Shown: one piece after another, positions 44,164 through 52,612 of the stretch
Numbering within the stretch: the first letter of the stretch is position 1
Layout of the letters: each line of letters starts with the position of its first letter
From: Bacteroides sp.
GTDB lineage: Bacteria > Bacillota > Clostridia > Lachnospirales > Lachnospiraceae
Direction of reading: 5' to 3'
Length of the DNA: 64,000 nucleotides
NCBI GenBank assembly: GCA_023666705.1
Contig: JAMPBO010000003.1
Coordinates: 62,001-126,000, forward strand
Position numbers and translations under genes: made by a program
Notes under the pieces: model-generated
Told to the model about the DNA's origin: nothing
Database searches by the model: none
Seen by the model: the letters and a program-made list of their open reading frames with translations, nothing else

Positions 44164-44826
44164 ATGAGTAAGATAATGATTATAGATGATGATGTATATA
44201 TTGGAGATATGCTGAAAGAAGCATTAAGCAATGAGGGATACGAGACGGTGCAGGCATATTCAGGAACCGAGGCACTGCTTTTGCTGGAACGTCAAACGCC
44301 TGATGTTATTTTGCTTGACCTGATGCTGCCGGGCTTGTCAGGGGAGGCACTTTTACCTAAAATCGGAGCAGTGCCTGTTATTGTGGTAAGTGCCAAAATC
44401 GGTGTGGATGATAAGGTGGACATGCTTCTTGGCGGAGCGGCAGATTATATTACGAAGCCCTTTGAAATCAGGGAACTGTTGGCAAGGATAAAGGTACAGC
44501 TCAGAAAAAGCCGAAACGGTGTTACAGGGGACGTTCTGGCTGCAGGGGACGTTAGGCTGGATATGGGAAACCATGAGGTTAACGTTGCAGGAAACGTTGT
44601 CAAGCTAACAAAGACAGAGCATGCCATTTTAAAGCTGCTTATGCAAAATGAGGGAAATGCAATATCCAAGTCCATGATTTTGGATCGTATCAGTGAGGAT
44701 ACGCCTGATTGCACGGATTCCTCCTTAAAGCAGCACATAAGCAATTTGCGGAAAAAGCTTCGGGAGGTAAGTCCTAAGGAATATATAGAGGCTGTATGGG
44801 GAATTGGATTTCGTTTTAAGGGGTAA
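44164..44826 (+). CDS. OmpR-type response regulator
   Basis: 220 residues. Receiver domain with IIDDD acidic pocket and phospho-acceptor Asp in VILLDLMLPG (near residue 51), Lys in YITKPFE; C-terminal winged helix (LTKTEHAILKLL ... YIEAVWGIGFRFKG). GGAGGG 8 bp before the ATG at 44164. Partner kinase is probably the gene at 46689, with an ABC transporter between: an immunity/detoxification two-component module (inference). Confidence 0.92.
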   Translation: MSKIMIIDDDVYIGDMLKEALSNEGYETVQAYSGTEALLLLERQTPDVILLDLMLPGLSGEALLPKIGAVPVIVVSAKIGVDDKVDMLLGGAADYITKPFEIRELLARIKVQLRKSRNGVTGDVLAAGDVRLDMGNHEVNVAGNVVKLTKTEHAILKLLMQNEGNAISKSMILDRISEDTPDCTDSSLKQHISNLRKKLREVSPKEYIEAVWGIGFRFKG

Positions 44827-44828
44827 AT

Positions 44829-44869
44829 CTTTACGAAATCTTTACTCTTTTCTTGACCGCTTTCTTTAC
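44829..44869. promoter_or_regulatory. Direct repeats of CTTTAC upstream of the ABC genes
   Basis: CTTTAC at 44829 and 44840 (11-bp spacing, one helical turn) and again at 44864, around TTGACC (44853-44858). No good -10 at 17 bp. This suits an OmpR-type activator binding direct repeats beside a weak promoter. Confidence 0.45.
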
Positions 44870-44916
44870 TGTTTGGATGTAGAATACGGTTATTCCAACG
44901 GAAAGGAGTTATTTTT

Positions 44917-45831
44917 ATGGAATATTGTTTAGAGACAGACGGGCTTTGTAAGTATTACAGGGATTTTAAAGCGTTAGACGGGCTTAGCATGCATGTGCCC
45001 AAGGGTGCAATCTATGGCTTTGTAGGAAAAAACGGTGCAGGAAAGACGACATTAATCCGTTTGATTTGTGGTTTGCAGGAGCCAACACGGGGAAGTTATA
45101 CGCTGTACGGAAAAAAGAATACGGACACGGGTATTTTTGCAATGAGACGGAGAATGGGAGGCGTGGTTGAAACACCTTCCATTTACATGAATATGACAGC
45201 CAAGGAAAATCTCATGCAGCAGCACCGGATATTAGGGGTGCCATCCATGGAACAGATTGAAGAGCTGCTTACCCTTGTGGGGCTTGCAGACACAGGTGGC
45301 AAAAAGGTAAAACACTTTTCACTTGGAATGAAACAACGGCTTGGAATTGCGGTTGCACTTTGCGGCTCTCCCGATTTCCTTGTTTTGGATGAGCCTGTGA
45401 ACGGATTGGACCCACAGGGAATTGTGGAAATGCGGGAGCTTATCTTAAAGCTGAACCGGGAAAAACAGATAACGGTGTTAATTTCCAGCCATATTTTGGA
45501 CGAGCTTTCCAAGCTGGCAACCCATTATGGATTTATTGATAAGGGAAGGATTGTCAGGGAGATAAGTGCCTCTGAGCTGGAATCGAAATGCCGCAAGTGT
45601 AAGAGAGTTACGGTAACTGATGCGAAGCTGTTATGCAGTGTCATGGATGAAAGAAACATGGAGTATAGTATCATATCGGATACGGAGGCTGACATATATG
45701 GTCAAATTAGTGTGACGGAGCTTACAATGGCTCTTGCCAAGAAGAATTGTGATATTTTATCCATCACGGAACGAGGCGACAGTCTGGAAAAATATTATAT
45801 TAATCTGGTGGGAGGTGGCTACAATGAGTAA
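44917..45831 (+). CDS. ABC transporter ATPase (BcrA/lantibiotic-immunity type)
   Basis: 304 residues. Walker A GKNGAGKTTLIRL, signature HFSLGMKQRLGIA, Walker B FLVLDEPVNGLDPQG. The C-terminal ~80-residue extension is typical of bacitracin/lantibiotic protection ATPases (BcrA, LanF). It works with the permease gene overlapping its end. AACGGAAAGGAG precedes the ATG. Controlled most likely by the flanking two-component system. Confidence 0.9.
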   Translation: MEYCLETDGLCKYYRDFKALDGLSMHVPKGAIYGFVGKNGAGKTTLIRLICGLQEPTRGSYTLYGKKNTDTGIFAMRRRMGGVVETPSIYMNMTAKENLMQQHRILGVPSMEQIEELLTLVGLADTGGKKVKHFSLGMKQRLGIAVALCGSPDFLVLDEPVNGLDPQGIVEMRELILKLNREKQITVLISSHILDELSKLATHYGFIDKGRIVREISASELESKCRKCKRVTVTDAKLLCSVMDERNMEYSIISDTEADIYGQISVTELTMALAKKNCDILSITERGDSLEKYYINLVGGGYNE

Positions 45832-46678
45832 ATTGCTTTCCGCTGAACTTCACAGGCTGTTTAAAAGCAACTTATATAAAGTATATATGGCTGTTTCTGT
45901 GCTCGTTAGTGCCGTGCTTGTCATATCACGCTGGAGGGATGTAAGGCTAAATACATCAATATATGAAAATCTTCCTGTTGAGTACAGAAAAGCGGATGAT
46001 GTGATTTTTGTGGGTTCCCTGGTTTGTGTGTTCCTGATGGCGATTTTTACAGGCTTGTTTGTGGGGACAGAGTATTCAGACGGAACCATAAGAAATAAGC
46101 TGATTGTGGGGCATAAGAGGAGCAACATATATCTTTCTAAACTGGTTGTATGTATTACTGCAAATATTATGGTATATGTCTTAAGTGCAATGGTATCATG
46201 GGGGCTCGGAAGTCTTTTGCTTGGTGTGAATATGACGTTTGGGGAGTTTTTTGAAAGAACCGTTAAGCTCTTATTCCTTGTAATTGCCATGACAGCCCTG
46301 TTATTGCTTTTTGCCATGCTGATACAAAGTAAGGCTGCCGGAAGTGTAGCTTGTCTTGCCTTAATGATTGTGCTGATTGTTGCTTCCGTGTTTGTGCAGC
46401 AGAAATTAGATGCACCGGAATATTTTGACGATCTTGCGTATTATGATATGGACACGGGTGAGTACGTAAGGGAGGATAAACACGAAAAAAATCCTTATTA
46501 TGTTTCGGGGAAAAAACGTGCAGTATATGAATTTGTGAATGACTTTTTGCCAAGCGGGCAGTTGTTTCAGATTTGTGCCTTTAATCCGAAAAACAGTATA
46601 ATGCTCTATGATGGTATCATATTAATTGGAACCACCCTGGCAGGGGTAGTGATATTTAAGAAAAAGAATTTAAAGTAG
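45824..46678 (+). CDS. ABC-2 type permease
   Basis: 284 residues with about six membrane helices (ISRWRDV loop after the first; then near 65-85, 105-130, 150-175, 180-200, 260-280). Starts MSKLLSAELHRLFKSNLYKVY, as in ABC-2/LanE-type permeases. The ATG at 45824 overlaps the ATPase stop by 8 bp, with GGTGG upstream. Forms an exporter with the preceding ATPase. Confidence 0.85.
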   Translation: MSKLLSAELHRLFKSNLYKVYMAVSVLVSAVLVISRWRDVRLNTSIYENLPVEYRKADDVIFVGSLVCVFLMAIFTGLFVGTEYSDGTIRNKLIVGHKRSNIYLSKLVVCITANIMVYVLSAMVSWGLGSLLLGVNMTFGEFFERTVKLLFLVIAMTALLLLFAMLIQSKAAGSVACLALMIVLIVASVFVQQKLDAPEYFDDLAYYDMDTGEYVREDKHEKNPYYVSGKKRAVYEFVNDFLPSGQLFQICAFNPKNSIMLYDGIILIGTTLAGVVIFKKKNLK

Positions 46679-46688
46679 GGATGTTTGA

Positions 46689-47600
46689 ATGAATCAATGG
46701 TTGTGGGTACTGGTCGGCATTATGGCATTGACGATAGCTGCTCTTATTGTAAAAATTGAATTAATGCGAAAGTCAGCAAAGGAAATTGAAACTGCTTTTG
46801 CCGACAGGCTCATGACGGAAACAAATACGTTGATTGATGTTTCAGGTAACGACAGGTATATAAAAAGTCTGGCGGCATCTATCAATGTAGAGCTTAAAAA
46901 GCTGAGGAGCCAAAGACATAAGTTTTGCCAGGGAGATAAGGAGCTGAAAAATGCAGTCACCAATATCTCCCATGATTTAAGGACACCGCTTACCGCAATA
47001 TGCGGATATCTGGAGCTGCTCCGGCAGGAAGAAAAAAGTGAAAAGGCTGCGGTGTATTTATCCCACATAGAAAACAGGATTGAAAATTTAAAACAGCTTA
47101 CAGAGGAGCTGTTCCGCTACACGGTTATTCTTGCAACTGAAAATCTTGAAAAGGAAACAGTGGATGTGAAGGGTGTGTTAGAGGAATGTCTGCTTGGATT
47201 TTATGGGGCAATGGACGCAAGAGGTCTTACACCTGAAATCACCATTACGGATAAACAGGTGACAGGATGGTTAAACCGCTCTGCACTTGTAAGAATTTTT
47301 AACAATATTCTAACGAATGCACTGAAATACAGCGACGGTGACCTTAAGGTTTGTCTGGATGACAATGGAAGAATTTCCTTTTCCAATAAAGCTTTGGGTA
47401 TGGATGAGATACAGCTAGGAAGATTGTTTGACCGCTTCTTTACGGTTGAAACAACGCGGGAGGGGACAGGGCTTGGGCTTTCCATTGCAAAGACCCTTGT
47501 GGAGCAGATGGATGGAACTATAGGAGCAGAGTATAAGGGGCAGACATTATGTATCCATTTGGAGTTTCCGCAGGGGATTGTGGTTCGGGGAAAAAGTTAG
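46689..47600 (+). CDS. Sensor histidine kinase
   Basis: 303 residues. One N-terminal membrane helix (about 4-22), a short linker without a large sensor domain, HisKA box ISHDLRTPLTAICGYL (His near residue 97) and HATPase with N box FNNILTNALKYS and GTGLGLSIAKTLV. Such small kinases usually sense through their partner ABC transporter. It lies 10 bp after the permease. Partner regulator at 44164. Confidence 0.9.
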   Translation: MNQWLWVLVGIMALTIAALIVKIELMRKSAKEIETAFADRLMTETNTLIDVSGNDRYIKSLAASINVELKKLRSQRHKFCQGDKELKNAVTNISHDLRTPLTAICGYLELLRQEEKSEKAAVYLSHIENRIENLKQLTEELFRYTVILATENLEKETVDVKGVLEECLLGFYGAMDARGLTPEITITDKQVTGWLNRSALVRIFNNILTNALKYSDGDLKVCLDDNGRISFSNKALGMDEIQLGRLFDRFFTVETTREGTGLGLSIAKTLVEQMDGTIGAEYKGQTLCIHLEFPQGIVVRGKS

Positions 47601-47610
47601 TCGGGGCTAC

Positions 47611-47639
47611 TTGACAGGGATAAACAGAAGACATATAAT
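47611..47639 (+). promoter_or_regulatory. Promoter of the FtsX-type ABC operon 1
   Basis: TTGACA (47611-47616), 17-bp spacer, TATAAT (47634-47639): perfect consensus. Confidence 0.88.
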
Positions 47640-47645
47640 ACAGTC

Positions 47646-47667
47646 AGTTAGTTATAAACAACTAACT
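47646..47667. promoter_or_regulatory. AGTTAG/CTAACT operator, site 1
   Basis: AGTTAGTT-6 bp-AACTAACT inverted repeat starting 6 bp after the -10, a position that would block transcription. The same half sites occur after the promoter at 59924. Confidence 0.6.
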
Positions 47668-47683
47668 TACATTCAAAGAAAAT

Positions 47684-47739
47684 GTGTTGGGTTTTCTTTG
47701 GAAACTTAACATGCAGCATCATATGGATGATGTTCAAAG
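47684..47739 (+). repeat. Palindromic element, copy 3 (related to 33448)
   Basis: GTTGGGTTTTC/GAAACTTAAC, linker ATGCAG, then CATCAT/ATGATG and GTTCAAAGA. The order and the linkers match the 33448 element, with a much shorter second stem. It ends at the ribosome binding site. Confidence 0.55.
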
Positions 47740-47756
47740 AGGAGGAAGCTGTATCT

Positions 47757-48473
47757 ATGTCAGAGAAAGAAAAAAACTTTTTGGAGATTGTTGATTTAAA
47801 GAAGGGCTTTGGAAGTGGAGAGGCACGTCAGGAGGTTCTTCGTGGAATGAATTTTTCAGTTGCAAAGGGAGAATTCTGTGTGCTCCTCGGACCTTCCGGT
47901 TCCGGAAAATCTACATTACTTAATATTATCGGCGGGATAGATGGTGCCGATTCGGGATATATTTCCATCAATGGTGATAAGCTTAAGGATATGGACGAAA
48001 AAAGGCTTACCCAATATCGGAGAAAGCATTTAGGTTATGTATTTCAAATGTATAATCTCATTGGCAATTTGAATGTAAAAGAAAATATTGAGGTGGGAGC
48101 TTATCTGTCGGACGATCCACTGGATATTGATGAGCTGTTAAATACGCTTGGTCTTTATGACCACAGATATAAGCTGCCAAACCAGTTATCAGGAGGACAG
48201 CAGCAACGTGTTTCCATCGGGCGTGCAATTGTCAAAAATCCTGATATTTTACTTTGCGATGAGCCTACAGGTGCCCTTGATTATAATACTTCAAAGGAAA
48301 TATTGAAGCTGATTGAGGATGTCAATGAAAAATACGGAAATACAATCATCATGGTTACACATAACGAGGCAATCAAGCATATGGCAAATCATATAATCAA
48401 GCTTCGTGACGGTGTGGTTCGTCATAATAATATTAATGAAAACAAGATATCGGCTGCGGATTTGGAATGGTAA
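47757..48473 (+). CDS. ABC transporter ATPase (MacB/LolD-like)
   Basis: 238 residues. Walker [19 protein letters not shown]-loop YVFQMYNLI, signature [15 protein letters not shown], Walker [14 protein letters not shown]-loop VTHN. Pairs with FtsX-type permeases that push substrates or lipids outward by mechanotransmission. Start chosen at 47757 because GGAGG lies about 11 bp upstream; the ATGs further upstream read through the repeat element. 13 bp before the permease. Confidence 0.92.
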   Translation: MSEKEKNFLEIVDLKKGFGSGEARQEVLRGMNFSVAKGEFCVLLGPSGSGKSTLLNIIGGIDGADSGYISINGDKLKDMDEKRLTQYRRKHLGYVFQMYNLIGNLNVKENIEVGAYLSDDPLDIDELLNTLGLYDHRYKLPNQLSGGQQQRVSIGRAIVKNPDILLCDEPTGALDYNTSKEILKLIEDVNEKYGNTIIMVTHNEAIKHMANHIIKLRDGVVRHNNINENKISAADLEW

Positions 48474-48486
48474 AGGAGTGACGGAC

Positions 48487-50817
48487 ATGGGAAGAAAAAT
48501 AAAAAATCCTTTAGAGAAGCGTGTTCCAAGAGAGCTTATTGGCGATTGGAGTAAATATCTTGTGGTGAGTCTGTTCCTGATTTTGACAATCGGGTTTGTG
48601 TCGGGCATGTATGTGGCAAACGGAAGCATGATGAAGGCTGCCGACGATGGAGTAACAGAATATAAAATGGAGGACGGACATTTTGAGCTTGGCAGGGAAG
48701 CCGGGGATGATTTGCTTGCTGCCATTGAGGGCGGTGAGGTTCCCGTCAGCCTCTATGAAAATTTTTACAGAAACGAGGAAGAGGACAATAATAACGATGG
48801 TACTGTTGACGGAACAGTAAGGGTATTTCCGGAAACGGAGGATATAAACCTTGCATGTCTTATGGAGGGCAGCTTTCCGGAAACTGAAAATGAAATATGC
48901 ATTGACCGTATGCATGCGGACAATTCGGATATCAGGGTAGGGGATACAATTACCGTAAGCGGTCAGAAGTACGAAATAACAGGTCTGATTGCATATGTAA
49001 ATTACGCAACCCTGCATGAAAAAAATACGGACATGATGTTTGACGCATTGAAATTTAATGTGGCAATGGTGACGGAGGCGGGCTTCAACCGTTTAAGTAA
49101 TGCGGTTCATTATTCCTACGCATGGAAGTACGAAAAAACACCTGCGGATGAGACGGAGGAAAAGAAGCGGTCCGATGATTTTTTGGAGCAGCTTGTTACG
49201 GAGGCGATGAAGCAGGGCGTAAGTATTGAGGATTATATTCCACGTTATGCAAATGCGGCATTCAATTTTGCAACGGATGATATGGGTTCTGATGAGGCAA
49301 TGGGAGGTGTGCTTCTTGATATCCTGATTGTTATTATCGCATTTATATTTGCGGTCACAATCAGCAATAAGATTGCACAGGAGTCAACAACTATTGGAAC
49401 ACTGCGTGCGTCGGGCTACAGCAAAGGAGAGTTAATCAGACATTATCTTTCCATGCCTGTAATTGTGACACTGATATCGGCGGTGGTTGGAAACATACTT
49501 GGATATACCTTATTTAAAAATGTAGTTGTTTCCATGTATTATAACAGCTATAGTCTGCCTGAATATAAAACGATCTGGAACCCTGAGGCGTTTTTCAAGA
49601 CAACGTTTATTCCGATTGTGCTGATGATTGTGGTCAATCTAATTGTAATTACAAAAATGCTGCAGCACACACCACTTCAATTCCTGCGTAAAGACCTGAA
49701 AAAGAAAAAGCGGAGCAAAGCAATGCGGCTTCCAAGATGGAAGTTCTTTAACCGCTTCCGTCTTAGAATTATGATTCAGAACATACCGAATTATTTCATT
49801 CTTTTTGTCGGAATCTTATTTATTATGGTATTGCTTGCAATGGCAGTCGGAATGCCTGCTACCCTCGATTACTATCAGGATAAGGCTGAGGATATGATGT
49901 TTGCAAAATACCAGTATGTGCTTAAGAGCTGTAAAACACCTGACGGTAACATTGTCAGTACGGAAAATGATGATGCGGAACAGTTTGCCATGTGTGCCCT
50001 GCTGAGAAAGGGAGAGAACATGGACGAGGAAATTTCGGTATATGGAGTTTCTGATGACAGCAAATACATAAGCATTGGCGGACTTGATTCCCTTGACGGC
50101 AATAAGGTGTATATTTCAACCTCATACAGTGAAAAATATAACGTTAAGGAAGGAGATACGATTCGTCTTGATGAAAAATACGAGGATAAGCAATATGAAT
50201 TTTATGTTGAAGGAATTTATGACAAATGCCTAAGCCAGAATCTTGCAGTTTTCATGCCAATCAATACATACCGCCATACGTTTGAAATTGAGGAGGATGA
50301 ATTTGTGGGCTATATGTCCAATACGGAAATCAGTGATATAGCAGAGGAAAATATAGCAACAGTCATCACGAAACGTGATGTTACAAAAATGTGTGACCAG
50401 CTCGACCATTCCATGGGAGCATACATGCAGTACTTTCAGGTTTTATGTACATTGCTGTCTGCAGTGCTGATTTATCTTTTGACGAAGATCATAATTGAGA
50501 AAAATGAAAATGCCATATCCATGACAAAAATTCTCGGCTATGAAAATAAAGAAATTGCAGGACTTTACATGTTTTCCACTACCATATGGGTTGTTGTTGC
50601 AAGCATTGCCAGTGTCTTTCTGGGAACGGCTATTATGAATCAGGCATGGAAGGTAATGATGGCAGACTTCAGCGGTTGGATTTCTTTCCACTTTGAGGCT
50701 GTGGGATATTTGAAAATGTTTACTTTTGTCCTTATCGGTTATCTGATTGTTATGATATTTGACTTTAAGAGAATCAAACGAATTCCGATGGATGAAGCAC
50801 TGAAAAATGTAGAGTAG
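48487..50817 (+). CDS. FtsX-type ABC permease
   Basis: 776 residues. One N-terminal helix, a large extracellular domain (about 50-280), three helices near 285-415, a second helix at about 440 and extracellular domain, and three C-terminal helices (after 650). This is the two-FtsX-domain layout of export or lipid/peptide-resistance permeases. AAAGGAGTG precedes the ATG at 48487. Partner of the preceding ATPase. Confidence 0.88.
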   Translation: MGRKIKNPLEKRVPRELIGDWSKYLVVSLFLILTIGFVSGMYVANGSMMKAADDGVTEYKMEDGHFELGREAGDDLLAAIEGGEVPVSLYENFYRNEEEDNNNDGTVDGTVRVFPETEDINLACLMEGSFPETENEICIDRMHADNSDIRVGDTITVSGQKYEITGLIAYVNYATLHEKNTDMMFDALKFNVAMVTEAGFNRLSNAVHYSYAWKYEKTPADETEEKKRSDDFLEQLVTEAMKQGVSIEDYIPRYANAAFNFATDDMGSDEAMGGVLLDILIVIIAFIFAVTISNKIAQESTTIGTLRASGYSKGELIRHYLSMPVIVTLISAVVGNILGYTLFKNVVVSMYYNSYSLPEYKTIWNPEAFFKTTFIPIVLMIVVNLIVITKMLQHTPLQFLRKDLKKKKRSKAMRLPRWKFFNRFRLRIMIQNIPNYFILFVGILFIMVLLAMAVGMPATLDYYQDKAEDMMFAKYQYVLKSCKTPDGNIVSTENDDAEQFAMCALLRKGENMDEEISVYGVSDDSKYISIGGLDSLDGNKVYISTSYSEKYNVKEGDTIRLDEKYEDKQYEFYVEGIYDKCLSQNLAVFMPINTYRHTFEIEEDEFVGYMSNTEISDIAEENIATVITKRDVTKMCDQLDHSMGAYMQYFQVLCTLLSAVLIYLLTKIIIEKNENAISMTKILGYENKEIAGLYMFSTTIWVVVASIASVFLGTAIMNQAWKVMMADFSGWISFHFEAVGYLKMFTFVLIGYLIVMIFDFKRIKRIPMDEALKNVE

Positions 50818-50820
50818 CAA

Positions 50821-50859
50821 AAAGGGGGCTGCCACAGTAAGGATTTAAGGCAGCCCTTG
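50821..50859 (-). terminator. Terminator of the minus-strand Rrf2 gene
   Basis: On the minus strand GGGCTGCC pairs with GGCAGCCC and CCTTTTTGC follows. It overlaps the last codons of the gene. Confidence 0.7.
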
Positions 50860-51258
50860 ATTGCCTGCCAAATCAGCTAAGGTAATTCCATAGAAGTAAT
50901 CGTGGGTTATTGCATTATATTTTTCCCACATGGCGATGGTAGGACAGTTATTTTTTCTGCCGCATGGTTCTGCATTTGGAAGCAGACATGCAACAGGGGC
51001 AAGCTGTTCACCTGCCGCTTCTAAAATTTCTCCTACCGTATACTCCGAGGGGTTGCGTGTCAGCTTATAGCCGCCGCCTTTGCCGCGGAGTCCTTTAATC
51101 AGCCTATTGTTTACCAGTGCCTTTATGATAATTTCCATGTATTTTTCAGAAATTCCCTGCCGCATGGAAATGTCCTTTAAGGGAACGTAGTTTTCCGAGT
51201 TATGGACAGATAAATCAATCATTAAGCGGAGTGCATATCTTCCTTTTGTTGAAATCAT
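50845..51258 (-). CDS. Rrf2-family regulator, second copy (IscR-like)
   Basis: 137 residues. Winged-helix start ISTKGRYALRLMIDLSVH and GLRGKGGGYKLTRNPSEYTV. Cys91, Cys99 and Cys105 have the same C-x7-C-x5-C spacing as the Rrf2 protein at 26665, so both may hold an Fe-S cluster. No strong ribosome binding site is seen next to the ATG. Adjacent genes are ABC and LysR genes rather than sulfur genes, so its targets are unclear. Confidence 0.88.
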   Translation of the reverse strand: MISTKGRYALRLMIDLSVHNSENYVPLKDISMRQGISEKYMEIIIKALVNNRLIKGLRGKGGGYKLTRNPSEYTVGEILEAAGEQLAPVACLLPNAEPCGRKNNCPTIAMWEKYNAITHDYFYGITLADLAGNQGLP

Positions 51259-51356
51259 AGTTTATACATAATCCGTTGTTCCTCGTTAAGAACAAGGGAT
51301 TTTTCTCCTTTCTCCCAAATCACATGGGGAGTGCCTCATAAATTGGTACAAAATTA

Positions 51357-51385
51357 AGTATATCAAATAAAATCAAAAAAAACAA
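51357..51385 (-). promoter_or_regulatory. Candidate promoter of the second Rrf2 gene
   Basis: On the minus strand TTGTTT, 17-bp spacer, TATACT, about 100 bp before the ATG. The rest of 51259-51469 is AT-rich with no other feature seen. Confidence 0.4.
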
Positions 51386-51469
51386 TACCGATAAACCCTA
51401 TGGACAATATATGAAAAAACATTTGACAAGCTTCAGGTCAGACCCCCAAAAAAAAATTTATTTTTGTTA

Positions 51470-52357
51470 TTATTTTGCTGAAAAAAGCGTTTGCAGTTTA
51501 GCAAGGAATAGCTCGGAAGCCTTGTCTAAAAGCTGATATTTTTTCCATACCACATTCAGCCTGGAGTTAAGCTTTGGTGACAGCGGTTTGAAGCATAAGC
51601 TACTGTTGCCTGTAGTATTAATGATACGGTTTAGGCATAAGGCATATCCCATGCCCTCATCTACCATGAGAGAACCGTTGAAAAGAAGACTATAGGTAGC
51701 AACAATGTCCAGTTCCTCAGGGTCTTTGTTCAGCCATTCAAATATGCCCTGTCCTTTTTTTACTGCCTGCCGCGAAATAATCAGCGGTTTATCATATAAA
51801 TCCTTGGGCGTAATCACATCTTTTTCTGATAATGGCATATCCCGCCGCATCAGAACGCCCCATTCATCTGCCGCAGGAATTTGAAGATAATTATATTCGG
51901 ACAAATCCGTAGGCTCAAATAGGACACCAAAGTCAAGAAGTCCTTTGTTTAGCTGTTCCTGCACATCTGTGGAGTCACCGCTGGAAATGTGCAGACGGAT
52001 GTTTGGATATTCCTGCTGCAGTTGTTTCGCTGCCCTTGCAAGCATACGTATTGTATCTGTTTCTCCTGCACCGATATATATGTTTCCACTTACGGTGTCG
52101 TCTGACAGGGTAATTTCATCTTCAGTTTTTTTGACTAACTGCATAATTTCTTCTGCCCGTTTTCTGAGAGTCATTCCTTCGTTTGTCAGCGTGATTTTAC
52201 GGTTGCCCCGTATAAAAAGCTGCTTGCCCAGCTCTTCCTCCAAATCCTTAAGCTGGCGGGAAAGGGTAGGCTGTGAAAGATGCAAATATTCGGCTGCACC
52301 GGAAACGCTCTGCTCCCTGACCACGGCAAGAAAATATTGTAATACCCGCAATTCCAT
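51470..52357 (-). CDS. LysR-family transcriptional regulator
   Basis: 295 residues. N-terminal winged helix MELRVLQYFLAVVREQSVSG and HLSQPTLSRQLKDLEEELG; C-terminal periplasmic-binding-like effector domain. AGGAGG lies before the ATG. It is divergent from the Ntn-hydrolase lipoprotein gene, the usual arrangement of a LysR regulator and its target (inference). Confidence 0.92.
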   Translation of the reverse strand: MELRVLQYFLAVVREQSVSGAAEYLHLSQPTLSRQLKDLEEELGKQLFIRGNRKITLTNEGMTLRKRAEEIMQLVKKTEDEITLSDDTVSGNIYIGAGETDTIRMLARAAKQLQQEYPNIRLHISSGDSTDVQEQLNKGLLDFGVLFEPTDLSEYNYLQIPAADEWGVLMRRDMPLSEKDVITPKDLYDKPLIISRQAVKKGQGIFEWLNKDPEELDIVATYSLLFNGSLMVDEGMGYALCLNRIINTTGNSSLCFKPLSPKLNSRLNVVWKKYQLLDKASELFLAKLQTLFSAK

Positions 52358-52376
52358 AAAATAATCCTCCTAAGTT

Positions 52377-52446
52377 GAACATCAGCCCATTCCCTAGCAG
52401 TTTCCTGTAAAACCTAAATTTGCTTTCCGCAAAGGAATAGATGCCG
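52377..52446 (-). repeat. Palindromic element, copy 4 (diverged)
   Basis: On the minus strand it reads GGAAAGCAAATTTAGG then GGGAATGGGCTGATGT, matching the GAAAGCAAATTTGGAATGGGCTGATGTT core of copies 1 and 2 with an insertion between. It ends 20 bp upstream of the LysR start. Confidence 0.55.
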
Positions 52447-52548
52447 CTTAACCTACACTATATCAAAACAAACTATAACTGTAAAGCATAGAACGGTATT
52501 TGATATAAGTATTTGTTATTATTTGATGTGTTTGCTACACTTTATTTA

Positions 52549-52562
52549 CAGGTAAATACCTG
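52549..52562. promoter_or_regulatory. Perfect palindrome upstream of the Ntn-hydrolase gene
   Basis: CAGGTAAATACCTG, 50 bp before the start codon, in the divergent LysR intergenic region. Possible operator; no direct evidence. Confidence 0.35.
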
Positions 52563-52612
52563 TTTGCTTTATGAATGAGAAGAAAACAGAGATTGATATG
52601 GGAGTGAAGATT

